A stretch of DNA of 52,118 bases from Gammaproteobacteria bacterium (GTDB lineage Bacteria > Pseudomonadota > Gammaproteobacteria > Xanthomonadales > SZUA-36), in contig JAJRUM010000016.1 of assembly GCA_024277815.1 (NCBI GenBank), positions 1 through 52,118 on the forward strand. Reading direction: 5' to 3'. Under the pieces are notes generated by a model. It saw only the letters and a list, made by a program, of their open reading frames with translations. It was not told the DNA's origin and did not search any database. Made by a program: the position numbers and the translations under genes. Numbering within the stretch: position 1 is the first letter of the stretch; each line of letters starts with the position of its first letter. Below are positions 7,357 through 16,985 of this stretch, piece by piece.

Positions 7357-8241
7357 TCAGGCTTGCTTCGGTTCGGGGACTTGAATTCCAGCTGCCTCAG
7401 CAGTATTTTGCATCAGGGTGGCGCGGGTCATCGGGCCAACACCGCCCGGCACCGGAGAAATCCATGCGGCTTTTTCGGCCGCGCGTGCAAAGTCGATATC
7501 ACCCACCAGCTTGCCATTGTCCAGGCGGTTGATGCCAACATCGACCACCACCGTGCCTTCACGAATCCAGTCGGCGTCTACGATGCCCCGTTTACCCACC
7601 GCGATTACCAGTATTTCAGCGTGCCGGACATAAAACTCCAGGTCCCGGGTAAAGCGATGACAGGTGGTCACGGTGGCGCCCTGGTGGAGCAACTCGAGGC
7701 CCATTGGCCGGCCGACGATATTGGAGGCACCCACCACCACGCAATGCCGTGCCATGGCGCTGACACCATAGTAATTCAGCAGGGTCATGATGCCGCGTGG
7801 TGTGCAGGGGCGCAGGCCGGGTTGGCGCAGGGCCAGACGGCCGACGCTGAAGGCATGAAAGCCATCTACATCCTTGCTGGCACTGATGGCATTGGTAATC
7901 GCAACCTCATCGATATGATCTGGCAACGGCAACTGCACCAGCACACCGTGAATATTATCATCGTGGTTGAGCTTGTCGATCAACGCCAGCAGTTCAGCCT
8001 GGGATGTTTCGGCTGGCAGGTCAAAATCTCTGGCCTGAATTCCGGCCCGCTCACAATCCTTGCGCTTGGCCCGCACGTAGATGGATGATGCCGGATCTTT
8101 TCCCACCAGCACCACTGCCAGGCCGGGACGCTGCCCACCCGCCTGAACATGGGCCTCGATCGCCTCGTGCACGGATGTCAGAACCGCAGCACTGACCTCC
8201 AGGCCGTCCAGTATCTTTGCTGTTTGGGATGTTATTGGCAT
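7357..8241 (-). CDS. folD: Bifunctional methylenetetrahydrofolate dehydrogenase / cyclohydrolase
   Basis: Interconverts 5,10-methylene-THF and 10-formyl-THF in the cytosol, supplying one-carbon units for purines and formyl-Met. The 294 residues carry the catalytic Tyr/Lys segment SSIYVRAKRKDCERAGI, the substrate motif GVLVQLPLP, the dinucleotide motif VVVGASNIVGRPMGLELL and the C-terminal signature PVPGGVGPMTRATLMQNT. ATG 8241 with GTGGTGAAT just before it is taken as start; the frame is open further upstream but that part is not conserved. It is divergent from the glutathione peroxidase gene. Confidence 0.96.
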   Translation of the reverse strand: MPITSQTAKILDGLEVSAAVLTSVHEAIEAHVQAGGQRPGLAVVLVGKDPASSIYVRAKRKDCERAGIQARDFDLPAETSQAELLALIDKLNHDDNIHGVLVQLPLPDHIDEVAITNAISASKDVDGFHAFSVGRLALRQPGLRPCTPRGIMTLLNYYGVSAMARHCVVVGASNIVGRPMGLELLHQGATVTTCHRFTRDLEFYVRHAEILVIAVGKRGIVDADWIREGTVVVDVGINRLDNGKLVGDIDFARAAEKAAWISPVPGGVGPMTRATLMQNTAEAAGIQVPEPKQA

Positions 8242-8350
8242 ATTCACCACGGTTTTCAGGCCGAAAAAAGTTCGGTTATTGTACCGGATAGCCAGCATTA
8301 GTGCTGCCCATGCGCTATGCTGGGGGTGTAGCTACTATCCGGGGATAGAA

Positions 8351-8839
8351 ATGAACATATTCGAATATGTTTTCATGTCCTTAGACGGCGCCCCCATGCC
8401 CCTGAGGAATTATCGGGGCCAGCCTATACTGCTTGTCAACACGGCCTCAAAGTGCGAATTCACTCCACAGTACCGGGCACTTGAAACCATTTGGGAGGAT
8501 TACCGCCAAAGCGGGTCAATCGTCATTGGCATGCCCTGCAACGATTTTGGCAACCAGGAACCTGACAGCGAAGCTGAAATCGCGGAATTCTGCCGCAGTG
8601 AGTACCATGTCAGCTTCCCGATGACCGGCAAATACCAGGTGATGGGGATATCGGCCCACCCCCTGTTTCATGCCATTCGTGAAGAGTTTGGCGATGATGC
8701 GGCACCGCACTGGAATTTTTACAAGTACCTGTTCGACCGTAACGGCCAGATGGTGGATTATTGGCCATCCGATATCACGCCTGATGATCCCGTCATCACC
8801 CACCAGATTGAGTGTAATTTACAATCCTGGGTGCTGTAA
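8351..8839 (+). CDS. Glutathione peroxidase family thiol peroxidase
   Basis: Reduces hydrogen peroxide or organic hydroperoxides; bacterial cysteine-type members usually use thioredoxin or glutathione. The 162-residue protein has the peroxidatic cysteine near residue 35 (NTASKCEFTPQY), glutamine near 69 (CNDFGNQEP) and tryptophan near 121 (PHWNFYKYLFDRNG), so the catalytic triad is complete and no selenocysteine is used. No signal peptide is seen, suggesting a cytosolic enzyme. ATG 8351 has GGGGATAGA just upstream. Its stop lies only 5 bases from the convergent der stop. It resembles E. coli BtuE in type, but orthology is not claimed. Confidence 0.92.
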   Translation: MNIFEYVFMSLDGAPMPLRNYRGQPILLVNTASKCEFTPQYRALETIWEDYRQSGSIVIGMPCNDFGNQEPDSEAEIAEFCRSEYHVSFPMTGKYQVMGISAHPLFHAIREEFGDDAAPHWNFYKYLFDRNGQMVDYWPSDITPDDPVITHQIECNLQSWVL

Positions 8840-8844
8840 GGCGG

Positions 8845-10245
8845 TTACTTTTTACGCTTGGTGAATTTCTTCAGGCGCTTGCGCTTGGCCAGTTGCCGTG
8901 CACTGAGCGTGTTCTTCTTGTCTTTGTACGGGTTAGTGCCACTTCTGAAGTCAATAAACAGCGGCGTGCCCCGCAATTTGAAGTGACGAATAAATACGTT
9001 CTCCAGATAACGCTTGTAGGATGCCGGAATGGCATCGGTGCGGTTACCATGGATGATGATTCTCGGCGGCAGGCTGCCGCCGGAATGGGCGAAGCGCAAC
9101 CGCGAACTGCGGCCCTGGCTCATCGGCGGCTGGTGTGCTTCCCAGGCCTTCTGCAATACCCGGGTCAGCTCCGGCGTGGGCATGTCGATGGTCGCACTGC
9201 GCCAGGCCTCTTCCACCGCTTTGATCAGCTCCTTGAGCCCTGAGCCATGCAGCGCCGACAAGCGCAGCTGGCGCGCCCAGGTTACGTATTGCAGCCGCCG
9301 GTCCATCTCTGCAAGCATTTGCTTGCGGTCATAGTCTTCCAGGCCATCCCATTTGTTCATGGCAATGACTAGCGCCCGGCCCTGCTGCAGAATATGCCCC
9401 AACAAGGTCGTATCCTGATCAGTCAGGCCTTCACTTGCATCCAGCATCAACACTACAACATGGGCGCGATCAATGGCTTGTAGCGCCTTTATTATACTGA
9501 ACTTCTCTACGACCTCGGTGACCCTGGAGCGCCTTCTGACGCCAGCAGTATCGATCAACTCATACTTGACGCCTTTGTGCTCCATGAAAGTGCTGATGCT
9601 GTCACGGGTTGTGCCGGGCAGGTCAAATGCCATCACCCGTTCTTCCCCAAGCAAACGATTCACCAGCGTTGACTTGCCCACATTGGGCCGGCCGACAATT
9701 GCCAGTCGCAGGCGCTTTTCATCCTCCGCATCTTCGTCATCGCCCACTTCCGGCATAGGCAATACTTCGCTGGCTGCCTCCATCAGGTCGCTGACCCCCC
9801 GCCGGTGAGAGGCTGCCACCGGTAGCGCGGGGCCCATACCAAGTGCTGCGAACTCGGCCAGTGCAATATCCGGGTCTGTGCCGTCGGTCTTGTTGCCGAC
9901 CAGCACCACCGGCCGGTCATGCTGGCGTAGCAAGGTGCTGATTTCTTCGTCTTCGGTGGTCAGACCATCTCTTGCGCTGACCACAAAAAAGACCAGCTGC
10001 GATTCATCGATGGCCTGGTGGACCTGGCGGGCTGTCAGGTAGTCGATACCCTCGGCCTGGCCAACCAGCCCACCGGTATCAATCAACACACAAGGGGTCT
10101 CGCCAACATCACTGATGCCGTATTGACGGTCACGGGTAACGCCGGGCATGTCCGCCACCAGCGCATCACGGGTTCGGGTCAGGGCGTTAAACAAAGTAGA
10201 TTTGCCGACATTAGGCCTGCCGACAATTGCCACCACGGGTAACAT
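8845..10245 (-). CDS. der: Ribosome-assembly GTPase Der (EngA)
   Basis: Essential GTPase needed for 50S subunit maturation. The 466-residue protein has two complete G domains. Domain 1 starts at residue 5 (AIVGRPNVGKST, then DTGGLV and VGNKTDG). Domain 2 starts near 180 (LAIVGRPNVGKSTLVN, DTAGVRRRSR, NKWDG). A KH-like domain ends in the basic tail KRKRLKKFTKRKK. An acidic linker (EVGDDEDAEDEKR) separates the G domains. It is the last gene of the ndk-to-der run, 91 bases after bamB. Confidence 0.98.
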   Translation of the reverse strand: MLPVVAIVGRPNVGKSTLFNALTRTRDALVADMPGVTRDRQYGISDVGETPCVLIDTGGLVGQAEGIDYLTARQVHQAIDESQLVFFVVSARDGLTTEDEEISTLLRQHDRPVVLVGNKTDGTDPDIALAEFAALGMGPALPVAASHRRGVSDLMEAASEVLPMPEVGDDEDAEDEKRLRLAIVGRPNVGKSTLVNRLLGEERVMAFDLPGTTRDSISTFMEHKGVKYELIDTAGVRRRSRVTEVVEKFSIIKALQAIDRAHVVVLMLDASEGLTDQDTTLLGHILQQGRALVIAMNKWDGLEDYDRKQMLAEMDRRLQYVTWARQLRLSALHGSGLKELIKAVEEAWRSATIDMPTPELTRVLQKAWEAHQPPMSQGRSSRLRFAHSGGSLPPRIIIHGNRTDAIPASYKRYLENVFIRHFKLRGTPLFIDFRSGTNPYKDKKNTLSARQLAKRKRLKKFTKRKK

Positions 10246-10336
10246 GAACTTTATACTGTCTTTGACGTTTTAAGCATGCGGGCATCATACAGGCAAGTAC
10301 GCCCTGCCGTGCTGCCAGGCTTACACCACGCGACCA

Positions 10337-11503
10337 TTATTTCAGCGCCGCACCGGCACGGAATGCGATCAACTCGCCCTTCCTGGTCATGACATACAGG
10401 GTATTGCCGACTACCAGCGGCGGCCCGGCGAAACCCTTGCCGCCGACCTTGACACGAGCAGCAAACAAGCCATCGGAAATGTTAATCCAATGCAAATATC
10501 CCTCGGCATCACCGACCACTACAAAGCTGCCGTGAATGGCCGGGCGGGTCAGCCCTCTGCGCAGCAACTGATTGTTCTTCCAGAACTCTGCACCATTGCG
10601 CCGGTCGACCAGCCACACGTTGCCGTCGCTATCACTGACGGCCAGGTTGACACGGTCCACCACTACGCCGGACGCTGATGAAATGTCCTTGAACCAAAGC
10701 AGGCGACCGGAATCAGCCGCCAACGAAGCAAGGCGGTTCTTATAACTCGAGACCAACAAGTCAGACGCCACGAATACCAGCTGTCCATCGATATCAGACA
10801 ACCGCTCAAGCTCGGTACGGCCTTCCGTGGTTATCAGCGCCTGTTCCCACATCAAGGTGCCGTCATCGTTGCGCAGCGCCACGACCTGGCCACCGTCATA
10901 ACCAATAAAAACCACGCCGGCCCTTAACAGGGGCGGTGCATTACCCCGCAGTGATAACAAGGGCACGCTGTGGTCATAAATCCAAACCCGGCGACCGGTA
11001 TCGGCATTCAGGCCGAACACGCGCCCATCGATGCAACGTACAACAACAATACCGTCACCCACAGCAGGTGCCGCAAGCACTTCGGAGGTGACCGTGGCCG
11101 ACCACAGCTGGGTGCCACTGGTCGCATCGAAGGCGTAAACCTCGCCATCCTGGGTACCCATCAGCAGCAGATTATCTGCAATACCCGGACCACCCGTAAA
11201 AGGCAGCTTGGTTTTGCTTTCCCATAGCTTGTTGCCATTTTCGGCGTTTACAGCAACCAGTAGCCCCTTATAGTCCGCCGTATAAACGACCCCGGAAGAA
11301 TACGCCGGACGCAACTGCCGCCCGGCCTGGTCCAGGCCACTGCCCACGTTGGTGGACCATACTTTACCTACCTTCAGGGTAGCCTCAAACTCAACCAGCT
11401 CAGCCGGCGCGTCGGGATCGTCGTTCTTGCCCCAGCTTTTAATCCACGTGCAGCCATTGAGCAGCAGCAATGCCGCCAGTGCAGGGAAAAGCCATTGCCT
11501 CAC
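10337..11503 (-). CDS. bamB: Outer membrane assembly lipoprotein BamB
   Basis: Beta-propeller lipoprotein of the BAM complex that inserts outer-membrane proteins. The 388 residues begin with a lipoprotein signal (FPALAALLLLNGCTW, lipidated cysteine at about 18) followed by PQQ-like repeats such as GNKLWESKTKLPFTGGPG, VYAFDATSGTQLWSATV and VFGLNADTGRRVWIYDH. The start is GTG at 11503, overlapping the yfgM stop by 4 bases (GTGA), the same coupling seen along this operon. The order yfgM-bamB-der is conserved in gammaproteobacteria. Confidence 0.96.
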   Translation of the reverse strand: MRQWLFPALAALLLLNGCTWIKSWGKNDDPDAPAELVEFEATLKVGKVWSTNVGSGLDQAGRQLRPAYSSGVVYTADYKGLLVAVNAENGNKLWESKTKLPFTGGPGIADNLLLMGTQDGEVYAFDATSGTQLWSATVTSEVLAAPAVGDGIVVVRCIDGRVFGLNADTGRRVWIYDHSVPLLSLRGNAPPLLRAGVVFIGYDGGQVVALRNDDGTLMWEQALITTEGRTELERLSDIDGQLVFVASDLLVSSYKNRLASLAADSGRLLWFKDISSASGVVVDRVNLAVSDSDGNVWLVDRRNGAEFWKNNQLLRRGLTRPAIHGSFVVVGDAEGYLHWINISDGLFAARVKVGGKGFAGPPLVVGNTLYVMTRKGELIAFRAGAALK

Positions 11504-12177
11504 ATCTCACTCCCGTCAGTCGCAGCGCTCACATCTGCTTCGCCATTGGCATCAAGTGCCTCCAGCTTCATGGTAAGAAACTGCCGGTTTCCTATCCCTT
11601 CTTCCAGGTATTCCAGGGCTGTCCGGTAGCTGTCAATCGCTTGCCGGGTATCACCATCGGCGAGGTAAATATCACCCCGGATCTCTGCAAACAGTGCCTC
11701 AAAGCCCAGGTCTGTAGGTGCTTCGTCAAGTAACTGCTTCGCCACCACCGTATCTCCCTGGCTGAGCCTGACCCGCGCCAGGCGCTCCCGAGCGATCATC
11801 TTCACAGGTTCCGGACTGGCGTGTGCCATCGCGTAGATCAAGCCCTGCGCTGCCAGGTCAAGCTGGCCGGCATGCAAACGGGCCTTGGCCATCAACATTG
11901 AAGCCATCGCTGTATAGGCAGATTTTGGATACTCAGACTTCAGCACCTCATAGTTGGGCACTGCAGCATCCATATTGTCCAGTTCCAGGTAGCCGACCAG
12001 CATCTGGTACTCGGCAGACGCCTGCTGGCGCTTGCTGGTCTCCCACTGCTGCCATTGTTTAAAACCAAACATCAAGCCGAAAGCCAGTACCAGGCCCATG
12101 ACAATGGCGCTGCCATTTTCTCTTAACCAGCTTTTTACGCGTTCACCCTGCTCGTGAGTATCGTACATGTCAGACAT
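11500..12177 (-). CDS. yfgM: YfgM, ancillary SecYEG translocon / chaperone-linked TPR protein
   Basis: Membrane-anchored periplasmic protein that in E. coli associates with the Sec translocon and PpiD. The 225-residue product has a short cytosolic N-terminus (THEQGERVKSWLRENG), one membrane segment at about 24-42 (AIVMGLVLAFGLMFGF) and a TPR_21 domain of helical repeats ending near 205. ATG 12177 begins the family-typical N-terminus. It lies between hisS (58-base gap) and bamB (4-base overlap). Confidence 0.93.
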   Translation of the reverse strand: MSDMYDTHEQGERVKSWLRENGSAIVMGLVLAFGLMFGFKQWQQWETSKRQQASAEYQMLVGYLELDNMDAAVPNYEVLKSEYPKSAYTAMASMLMAKARLHAGQLDLAAQGLIYAMAHASPEPVKMIARERLARVRLSQGDTVVAKQLLDEAPTDLGFEALFAEIRGDIYLADGDTRQAIDSYRTALEYLEEGIGNRQFLTMKLEALDANGEADVSAATDGSEM

Positions 12178-12235
12178 TGAATTTATTTAATCCATCAAAG
12201 TTAATGATTGACCGGGAATCTACCCGGCAGAAAGC

Positions 12236-13510
12236 CTATATGGAGTCGATACAGTTCCGAATCCAGTCCAGGACACCATCACGATCCAGGGTCAGTTGCG
12301 CTGCATCGCTGCGCAGAAACTTGACCGTCACCTGGTCGTTGCGAATTTCGTCTTCACCCAGCACCAGTGCCAGACTGGCTCCGCTGCGGTCCGCCCGTTT
12401 AAATTGCGCCTTGAAACTACCGCCATTCAGATTGTTGACCAACCGCAGCTTGCTGCAGCCAGCGCGCAAATCATACGCGAGTTTCAGGGCAGATTCAGTG
12501 CTGCCGTCACCAACCGCAACCAGATAAGCGTGTGCAGTTTGCGGGGAGATTTTGTCATTTTGGCGCAGCAACTCCACCAAACGCTCCATTCCCATCGCAA
12601 AACCAATCCCGGGCCAGGGCTTTCCGCCCTGAAGTTCAACCAGGCTGTCATAACGTCCACCGGCACATACGGTGCCCTGCGCACCCAGTTCATCTGATAT
12701 CCACTCAAACACGGTATGGCAATAGTAATCCAGACCACGTACCAATCGGGGGTTCTCGTGGTAACTGATATCCAGCTCGTCCAGGTATTTTTTCAGACTC
12801 TCATAGTGCGTGAGCGAAGCTTCGCCGAGTTGCGCCGTCAAAAGAGGTGCATCTTTCAGCAAGGCCTGCACCTGCGGATCCTTGCTGTCGAGCACACGCA
12901 ATGGATTGCGTTCTGCCCGCTCATTGGTGTCGGCATCCAGTTCATGCCGGTGGTCGCGCAGGAAAGCCTGCAACTGATCACGGTAGGCACTGCGCTCTTC
13001 GGCATTGCCCAGTGAGTTGATTTCGAGCCGCAGCCTTTGCAATCCAAGCCGTTTCCAGAGCTGCGTGCCCAGCGCCAGTATCTCGGCATCGGCATCGGCC
13101 CCCGGAGCACCAAACAACTCTGCTCCGATCTGGTGAAACTGCCTGCTGCGGCCTTTTTGCGGACGCTCATAACGAAACATCGGCCCGCCATACCAGAGCC
13201 GCCTGACCGGTCCGTACAGCATGCCGTTTTGCAACACCGCACGCACCAGTCCGGCGGTGCCTTCCGGGCGCAGGCTCAACGACTCGCCATTGCGGTCATC
13301 GAAACTGTACATTTCCTTGGAAACCACATCGGTGGCTGAGCCGATAGCGCGGGTGAAAACCTCTGTTTTCTCCAGCAACGGCACTCTGATCTGCTCATAG
13401 TTGCAGGCAGAAAATGCCTGCTCAGCTGCTTTTTCCAAAGCTTGCCAATAGTGCATTTCTTCCGGCAGGATGTCGTTCATCCCGCGGACTGATCGAATCG
13501 GTGTCGTCAT
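12236..13510 (-). CDS. hisS: Histidyl-tRNA synthetase
   Basis: Class II aminoacyl-tRNA synthetase charging tRNA-His. The 424 residues start with the diagnostic IRSVRGMNDILPEE. Motif 2 is FRYERPQKGRSRQFHQIG, the histidine-binding motif is RGLDYYCHTVFEW, and motif 3 lies in GIGFAMGMERL. A C-terminal anticodon-binding domain follows. Only one base separates its ATG from the rodZ stop. In many gammaproteobacteria ispG sits between rodZ and hisS; here it is absent from that position. Confidence 0.98.
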   Translation of the reverse strand: MTTPIRSVRGMNDILPEEMHYWQALEKAAEQAFSACNYEQIRVPLLEKTEVFTRAIGSATDVVSKEMYSFDDRNGESLSLRPEGTAGLVRAVLQNGMLYGPVRRLWYGGPMFRYERPQKGRSRQFHQIGAELFGAPGADADAEILALGTQLWKRLGLQRLRLEINSLGNAEERSAYRDQLQAFLRDHRHELDADTNERAERNPLRVLDSKDPQVQALLKDAPLLTAQLGEASLTHYESLKKYLDELDISYHENPRLVRGLDYYCHTVFEWISDELGAQGTVCAGGRYDSLVELQGGKPWPGIGFAMGMERLVELLRQNDKISPQTAHAYLVAVGDGSTESALKLAYDLRAGCSKLRLVNNLNGGSFKAQFKRADRSGASLALVLGEDEIRNDQVTVKFLRSDAAQLTLDRDGVLDWIRNCIDSI

Positions 13511-13511
13511 T

Positions 13512-14399
13512 TCAGTTTTCGCCAGACGCGCTGCTATTCGCCTGAATCTTTCCGGCCTGCAATGGCTGCGGCCAGGTCATCTGTACAACGTCATCGTGGG
13601 TAAAGGGCACCATATCAACCATTTCGCCGTTCAGCGACAGCTTAACCGCTGATGCCCGACCGATCAGTATTCTGAACGGAGCTTTACCCTGGTAGTTCTT
13701 TTGGCTGCCACCGCGCAGCAGGTCCATTTCGAGTTCCCGCCCGCCAGCATCACTGATCTCTACCCAGCTGTCTGCCGACACACTGATTTGCAGACGTCCT
13801 TCACCCGCCGGCAAGGGTGCGCGGGACAGCGCTGCCCAGGCCTGCCCGGCCATATCCTGGCCGCTGGCCGGTTCCTCGTGATGGGCACCAAAAGATGTGA
13901 TGGAAGCGTTGACCGGACCACTCAAAGAGCGCTCCTGAGCTAACGAAGGCGAGACAAATGGACTCTTATTCTGCTCACTGCCCAGGCTTGATCCACTCTG
14001 AGCCAGGCGTACAGCTTCGTGGGTAAATTGCCAGGCCAGTGTGCCTATCAGCAACGAAGCCAGTACGTAACTACTGGCACGCAACCAGTTATCCACGGCG
14101 TTGCGTTTGGGCGGCTCAGAGAAAACCGTGCGCAAAGCCGCTTCCTCGGCAGCGCCTGAAGCAATCAACTCTTGAATTTTATTCTGCGGAACCTGCAGGT
14201 AACCGGCGTAGGTCTGTATGTAGCCGTTTCTGTACACCGGGGCAATATAACCTGCCTCACCCTGTTCAATCTTCCTCAGCAGGGCCTCGTCGAGCTTGAT
14301 CGCTTTGGCCACTGCAGCGAGGCTGAGTTTGCGCGCCATACGCCGCTGCTTCAGGACCTCTCCTGCCGCCATCGGAATCAGTGCTTGCTGTTCGATCAT
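13512..14399 (-). CDS. rodZ: RodZ-like cytoskeletal / cell-shape protein
   Basis: Membrane protein linking MreB to the elongation machinery. The 295-residue protein has an N-terminal helix-turn-helix domain (about 10-80, VLKQRRMARKLSLAAVAKAI then YIQTYAGYLQVP), a membrane segment near 108-125 (SYVLASLLIGTLAW), a low-complexity periplasmic linker and a C-terminal DUF4115 beta domain (LQISVSADSWVEISDAGG). This order is diagnostic. Its ATG overlaps the pilF stop by 4 bases, and it ends 1 base before hisS. Confidence 0.93.
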   Translation of the reverse strand: MIEQQALIPMAAGEVLKQRRMARKLSLAAVAKAIKLDEALLRKIEQGEAGYIAPVYRNGYIQTYAGYLQVPQNKIQELIASGAAEEAALRTVFSEPPKRNAVDNWLRASSYVLASLLIGTLAWQFTHEAVRLAQSGSSLGSEQNKSPFVSPSLAQERSLSGPVNASITSFGAHHEEPASGQDMAGQAWAALSRAPLPAGEGRLQISVSADSWVEISDAGGRELEMDLLRGGSQKNYQGKAPFRILIGRASAVKLSLNGEMVDMVPFTHDDVVQMTWPQPLQAGKIQANSSASGEN

Positions 14400-15172
14400 G
14401 GTCTGCTTATCCCCCGGGCTTCTTCGGCCTCTTCCGAGTCAGGAAATTCATTGTTCAGCAAAGACAGGTATTGACGGGCTGTTGTGTCATTCCCCATCGC
14501 AGTTTCAACCTCGTATCCAAGCAATACACTTTCTGAGGTTTGCTTTGCAACCGATTCATATCTTTGCAGGAATGCGCGTGCTTTCAAGTAATTCTTTTGC
14601 TGATAACTCAGGCTTACCATTGATAGCAAGGCATCCGGAAACCCGGGGTCGTATTTCAGTGCAGCGCGCAAATACTTATCAGCATCCTGGTACAAGCCTT
14701 TGGTTAATGCGCAGGAACCGGCATTGGCCAGCGCCACCTTTGGTGAACTGTAAAACGGATCGTCCAGCGCCTTGAGAAAATGCCCGATAGCGGCTTCACT
14801 ATCACCTGTCTTGCACAGGTATGTACCATAGTTGTTATTGACATCGCCACCTTCCGGGTCAGCTTCAAAGGCCTCTTTATACTGTTTACCGGCCAATTCA
14901 AGCTCACCAATCGTTTCATACAGGACAGCCAGTACCGTATGGCCAGGCGCATAGGCCGGATCATCTCTGACTGCCTTTTTAAGCTTGCCCAACGCCACCT
15001 CGTGCTGGCCCCGGGCCATATACTCCAGGCCCAGTTGGGTATTGGACTCCGCAGCCTTACGGGCATCTGTTTTGGCATCCGGGTTGACGGGTTGACTGGA
15101 AACACAAGCCGTCAGCAACAGCAGAGGTATTGACAATGCGACCATTGGCATCTGGATAAATTTATTTTTCAT
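14396..15172 (-). CDS. pilF: Type IV pilus biogenesis lipoprotein PilF/PilW
   Basis: Outer-membrane lipoprotein pilotin needed for PilQ secretin assembly. The 258 residues begin with a lipoprotein signal peptide ([14 protein letters not shown], cysteine at 23) and contain about six TPR motifs (for example [20 protein letters not shown] and [19 protein letters not shown]). Position between rlmN and rodZ, each with a 4-base ATGA overlap, is the conserved gammaproteobacterial order. No other pilus structural genes lie in the window, although a PilH-like receiver is at 38633. Confidence 0.93.
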   Translation of the reverse strand: MKNKFIQMPMVALSIPLLLLTACVSSQPVNPDAKTDARKAAESNTQLGLEYMARGQHEVALGKLKKAVRDDPAYAPGHTVLAVLYETIGELELAGKQYKEAFEADPEGGDVNNNYGTYLCKTGDSEAAIGHFLKALDDPFYSSPKVALANAGSCALTKGLYQDADKYLRAALKYDPGFPDALLSMVSLSYQQKNYLKARAFLQRYESVAKQTSESVLLGYEVETAMGNDTTARQYLSLLNNEFPDSEEAEEARGISRP

Positions 15173-16278
15173 GGGCCGGTCTCCGCCATTTGTAGTTTTA
15201 TGCGCGCACTTCTTTTTGTGCGGTCCTGCACCTTGCCCACCAATTGTCCACAGGCCGCATCAATATCTTCGCCACGTGTCTTGCGCACTGTTGCAATCAG
15301 CTTGCCGCGCATGACGATTTCCTGAAATTCAGCTATCCGCTCTGCACTCGAACACCGGTAGCTGGTACCCGGAAACGGGTTAAATGGTATCAGATTCAGC
15401 TTGCTAGGTACTGTTCTTAATAATTTTACCAGTTTATGCGCATGTTCAGGATGATCATTTACACCATCAATGAGGGTGTATTCGAAGGTCACGGACCGTT
15501 TATGCTTCTCTGATACATAGTCCCGACAAGCCCGCATCAGCTCAGCAATCGGGTATTTGCGGTTCAGGGGAACCAGTTCGGTACGCAAATCATCCACCGG
15601 TGCGTGCAATGAAACCGCCAGGGCCACATCCAGCGTTTCCCGCAGACGGTAGATACCCGGCACCAGGCCGGCAGTACTCAAGGTGACCCGCCTGGCTGCA
15701 AAGCCAAAGCCCAGGTCATTGCGCATCAACGACATGGCCGACACGACCGCATCAAAATTCAGTAGCGGCTCACCCATCCCCATCATCACGACATTGGTTA
15801 TGCGCCGCCGGCCATTGCGTTCATGGCCCAGGGCCTGTGCCGCCAGCCAAACCTGGCCGATGATCTCGCTGGCGGTCAGATTGCGGGCAAAACCCTGGGT
15901 GCCGGTAGAACAGAACGAGCAATTCAACGCACAGCCGATCTGCGACGAGACACATAAAGTGCCGCGTTTGGGCTCGGGGATATAAACTGTTTCTACAGCA
16001 TTGCCACCGTTGAAACCCATTAACCACTTGACCGTACCGTCCGTGGAACGCTGCTCGTCGATGATCACAGGCAAACGAACTTCGGCCAGCTCCTGCAATT
16101 TCCCACGCAGCGCCACACCGATATCTGTCATCGCATTGATGTCAGTCTCGCCCTGGTGGAAAACCCACTTCAAAACCTGCTGGGCCCGAAACGGCTTTTC
16201 ACCCATGGCGGTGAAAAATGCACGTAAACCTGCTTCATCAAAGTCAAGCAGGTTTACGCGCTTGTCGTCAGCACTCAT
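15169..16278 (-). CDS. rlmN: Dual-specificity 23S rRNA/tRNA adenine C2-methyltransferase RlmN
   Basis: Radical-SAM enzyme that methylates A2503 of 23S rRNA and A37 of some tRNAs. The 369-residue protein has the cluster motif CALNCSFC (C116, C120, C123), the preceding C109, [10 protein letters not shown], and the C-terminal DAACGQL whose cysteine receives the methyl group. The length and all catalytic cysteines match the family. Translation start ATG 16278; the end overlaps pilF by 4 bases. It lies 36 bases after ndk. Confidence 0.97.
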   Translation of the reverse strand: MSADDKRVNLLDFDEAGLRAFFTAMGEKPFRAQQVLKWVFHQGETDINAMTDIGVALRGKLQELAEVRLPVIIDEQRSTDGTVKWLMGFNGGNAVETVYIPEPKRGTLCVSSQIGCALNCSFCSTGTQGFARNLTASEIIGQVWLAAQALGHERNGRRRITNVVMMGMGEPLLNFDAVVSAMSLMRNDLGFGFAARRVTLSTAGLVPGIYRLRETLDVALAVSLHAPVDDLRTELVPLNRKYPIAELMRACRDYVSEKHKRSVTFEYTLIDGVNDHPEHAHKLVKLLRTVPSKLNLIPFNPFPGTSYRCSSAERIAEFQEIVMRGKLIATVRKTRGEDIDAACGQLVGKVQDRTKRSARIKLQMAETGP

Positions 16279-16314
16279 GGCATGTTGGTCAGAGATTTAA
16301 GCAACCCGCTGATG

Positions 16315-16737
16315 CTAGTCAGCTGCTGCCGATGCACCGAAAAAATAAGTGATCTCTGTTCTTGCAGTGTCCGGACCGTCAGAACCATGCACGGCATTGG
16401 CCTCAATGCTTTCTGCGAAATCAGCCCGTATGGTTCCGGCATCTGCTTCCGCAGGGTTGGTGGCACCCATCAACTCGCGGTTCATGGCAATGGCATTTTC
16501 GCCTTCCAGCGCCTGGATCATGACGGGTCCGGAGGTCATGAATTCCACCAGGTCGTTAAAAAACGGCCGTTCGCGGTGTACAGCATAGAATCCTTCGGCC
16601 TCGGCACGGCTCAGATGCTGCATTTTTGCGGCAACAATCTTCAGCCCCGCCTTCTCAAAACGGCTATAAATTTTCCCGATCACGTTTTTTGCGACCGCGT
16701 CGGGCTTGATTATCGATAATGTACGTTCAACAGACAC
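16315..16737 (-). CDS. ndk: Nucleoside diphosphate kinase
   Basis: Transfers the gamma phosphate between nucleoside triphosphates and diphosphates. The 140-residue protein has [14 protein letters not shown] at the N-terminus, [19 protein letters not shown] in the middle, and the phosphorylated histidine near 117 in [12 protein letters not shown]. The start is GTG at 16737, with AGGAG 7 bases upstream and no ATG alternative. It opens the seven-gene minus-strand run to der. Confidence 0.98.
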   Translation of the reverse strand: MSVERTLSIIKPDAVAKNVIGKIYSRFEKAGLKIVAAKMQHLSRAEAEGFYAVHRERPFFNDLVEFMTSGPVMIQALEGENAIAMNRELMGATNPAEADAGTIRADFAESIEANAVHGSDGPDTARTEITYFFGASAAAD

Positions 16738-16913
16738 TTAAGAACTCCTGCTATATTAATGATATTTATGAAATACAAATATCCAAACTGTGAAAAATAA
16801 AAAGACTGAATTTAACCCGTAATTTTAAGCTGAGCCAAGCTTTCTTGCAATCGTGTTAAAGTACGCAACCGGCCGGATTTACCATGACAACACGTGAATG
16901 GGTGGGGCTGGTC

Positions 16914-16943
16914 TTGACCCTGTCAGCCGGGCAACCCTATTAT
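16914..16943 (+). promoter_or_regulatory. Probable fadE promoter
   Basis: TTGACC (16914-16919) and TATTAT (16938-16943) are separated by 18 bases and lie about 40 bases before the fadE ATG, giving a leader with AAAGGAG (16970-16977) as ribosome-binding site. No clear fatty-acid-responsive operator was recognised over it. Confidence 0.5.
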
Positions 16944-16985
16944 TACGTTTTACGGCAGAACTGAAGAACTGAAAGGAGTACCCGC

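Noticed and set aside
7363-8088. 241-codon frame antisense to folD
   Set aside because: folD motifs are complete on the other strand; no independent support.
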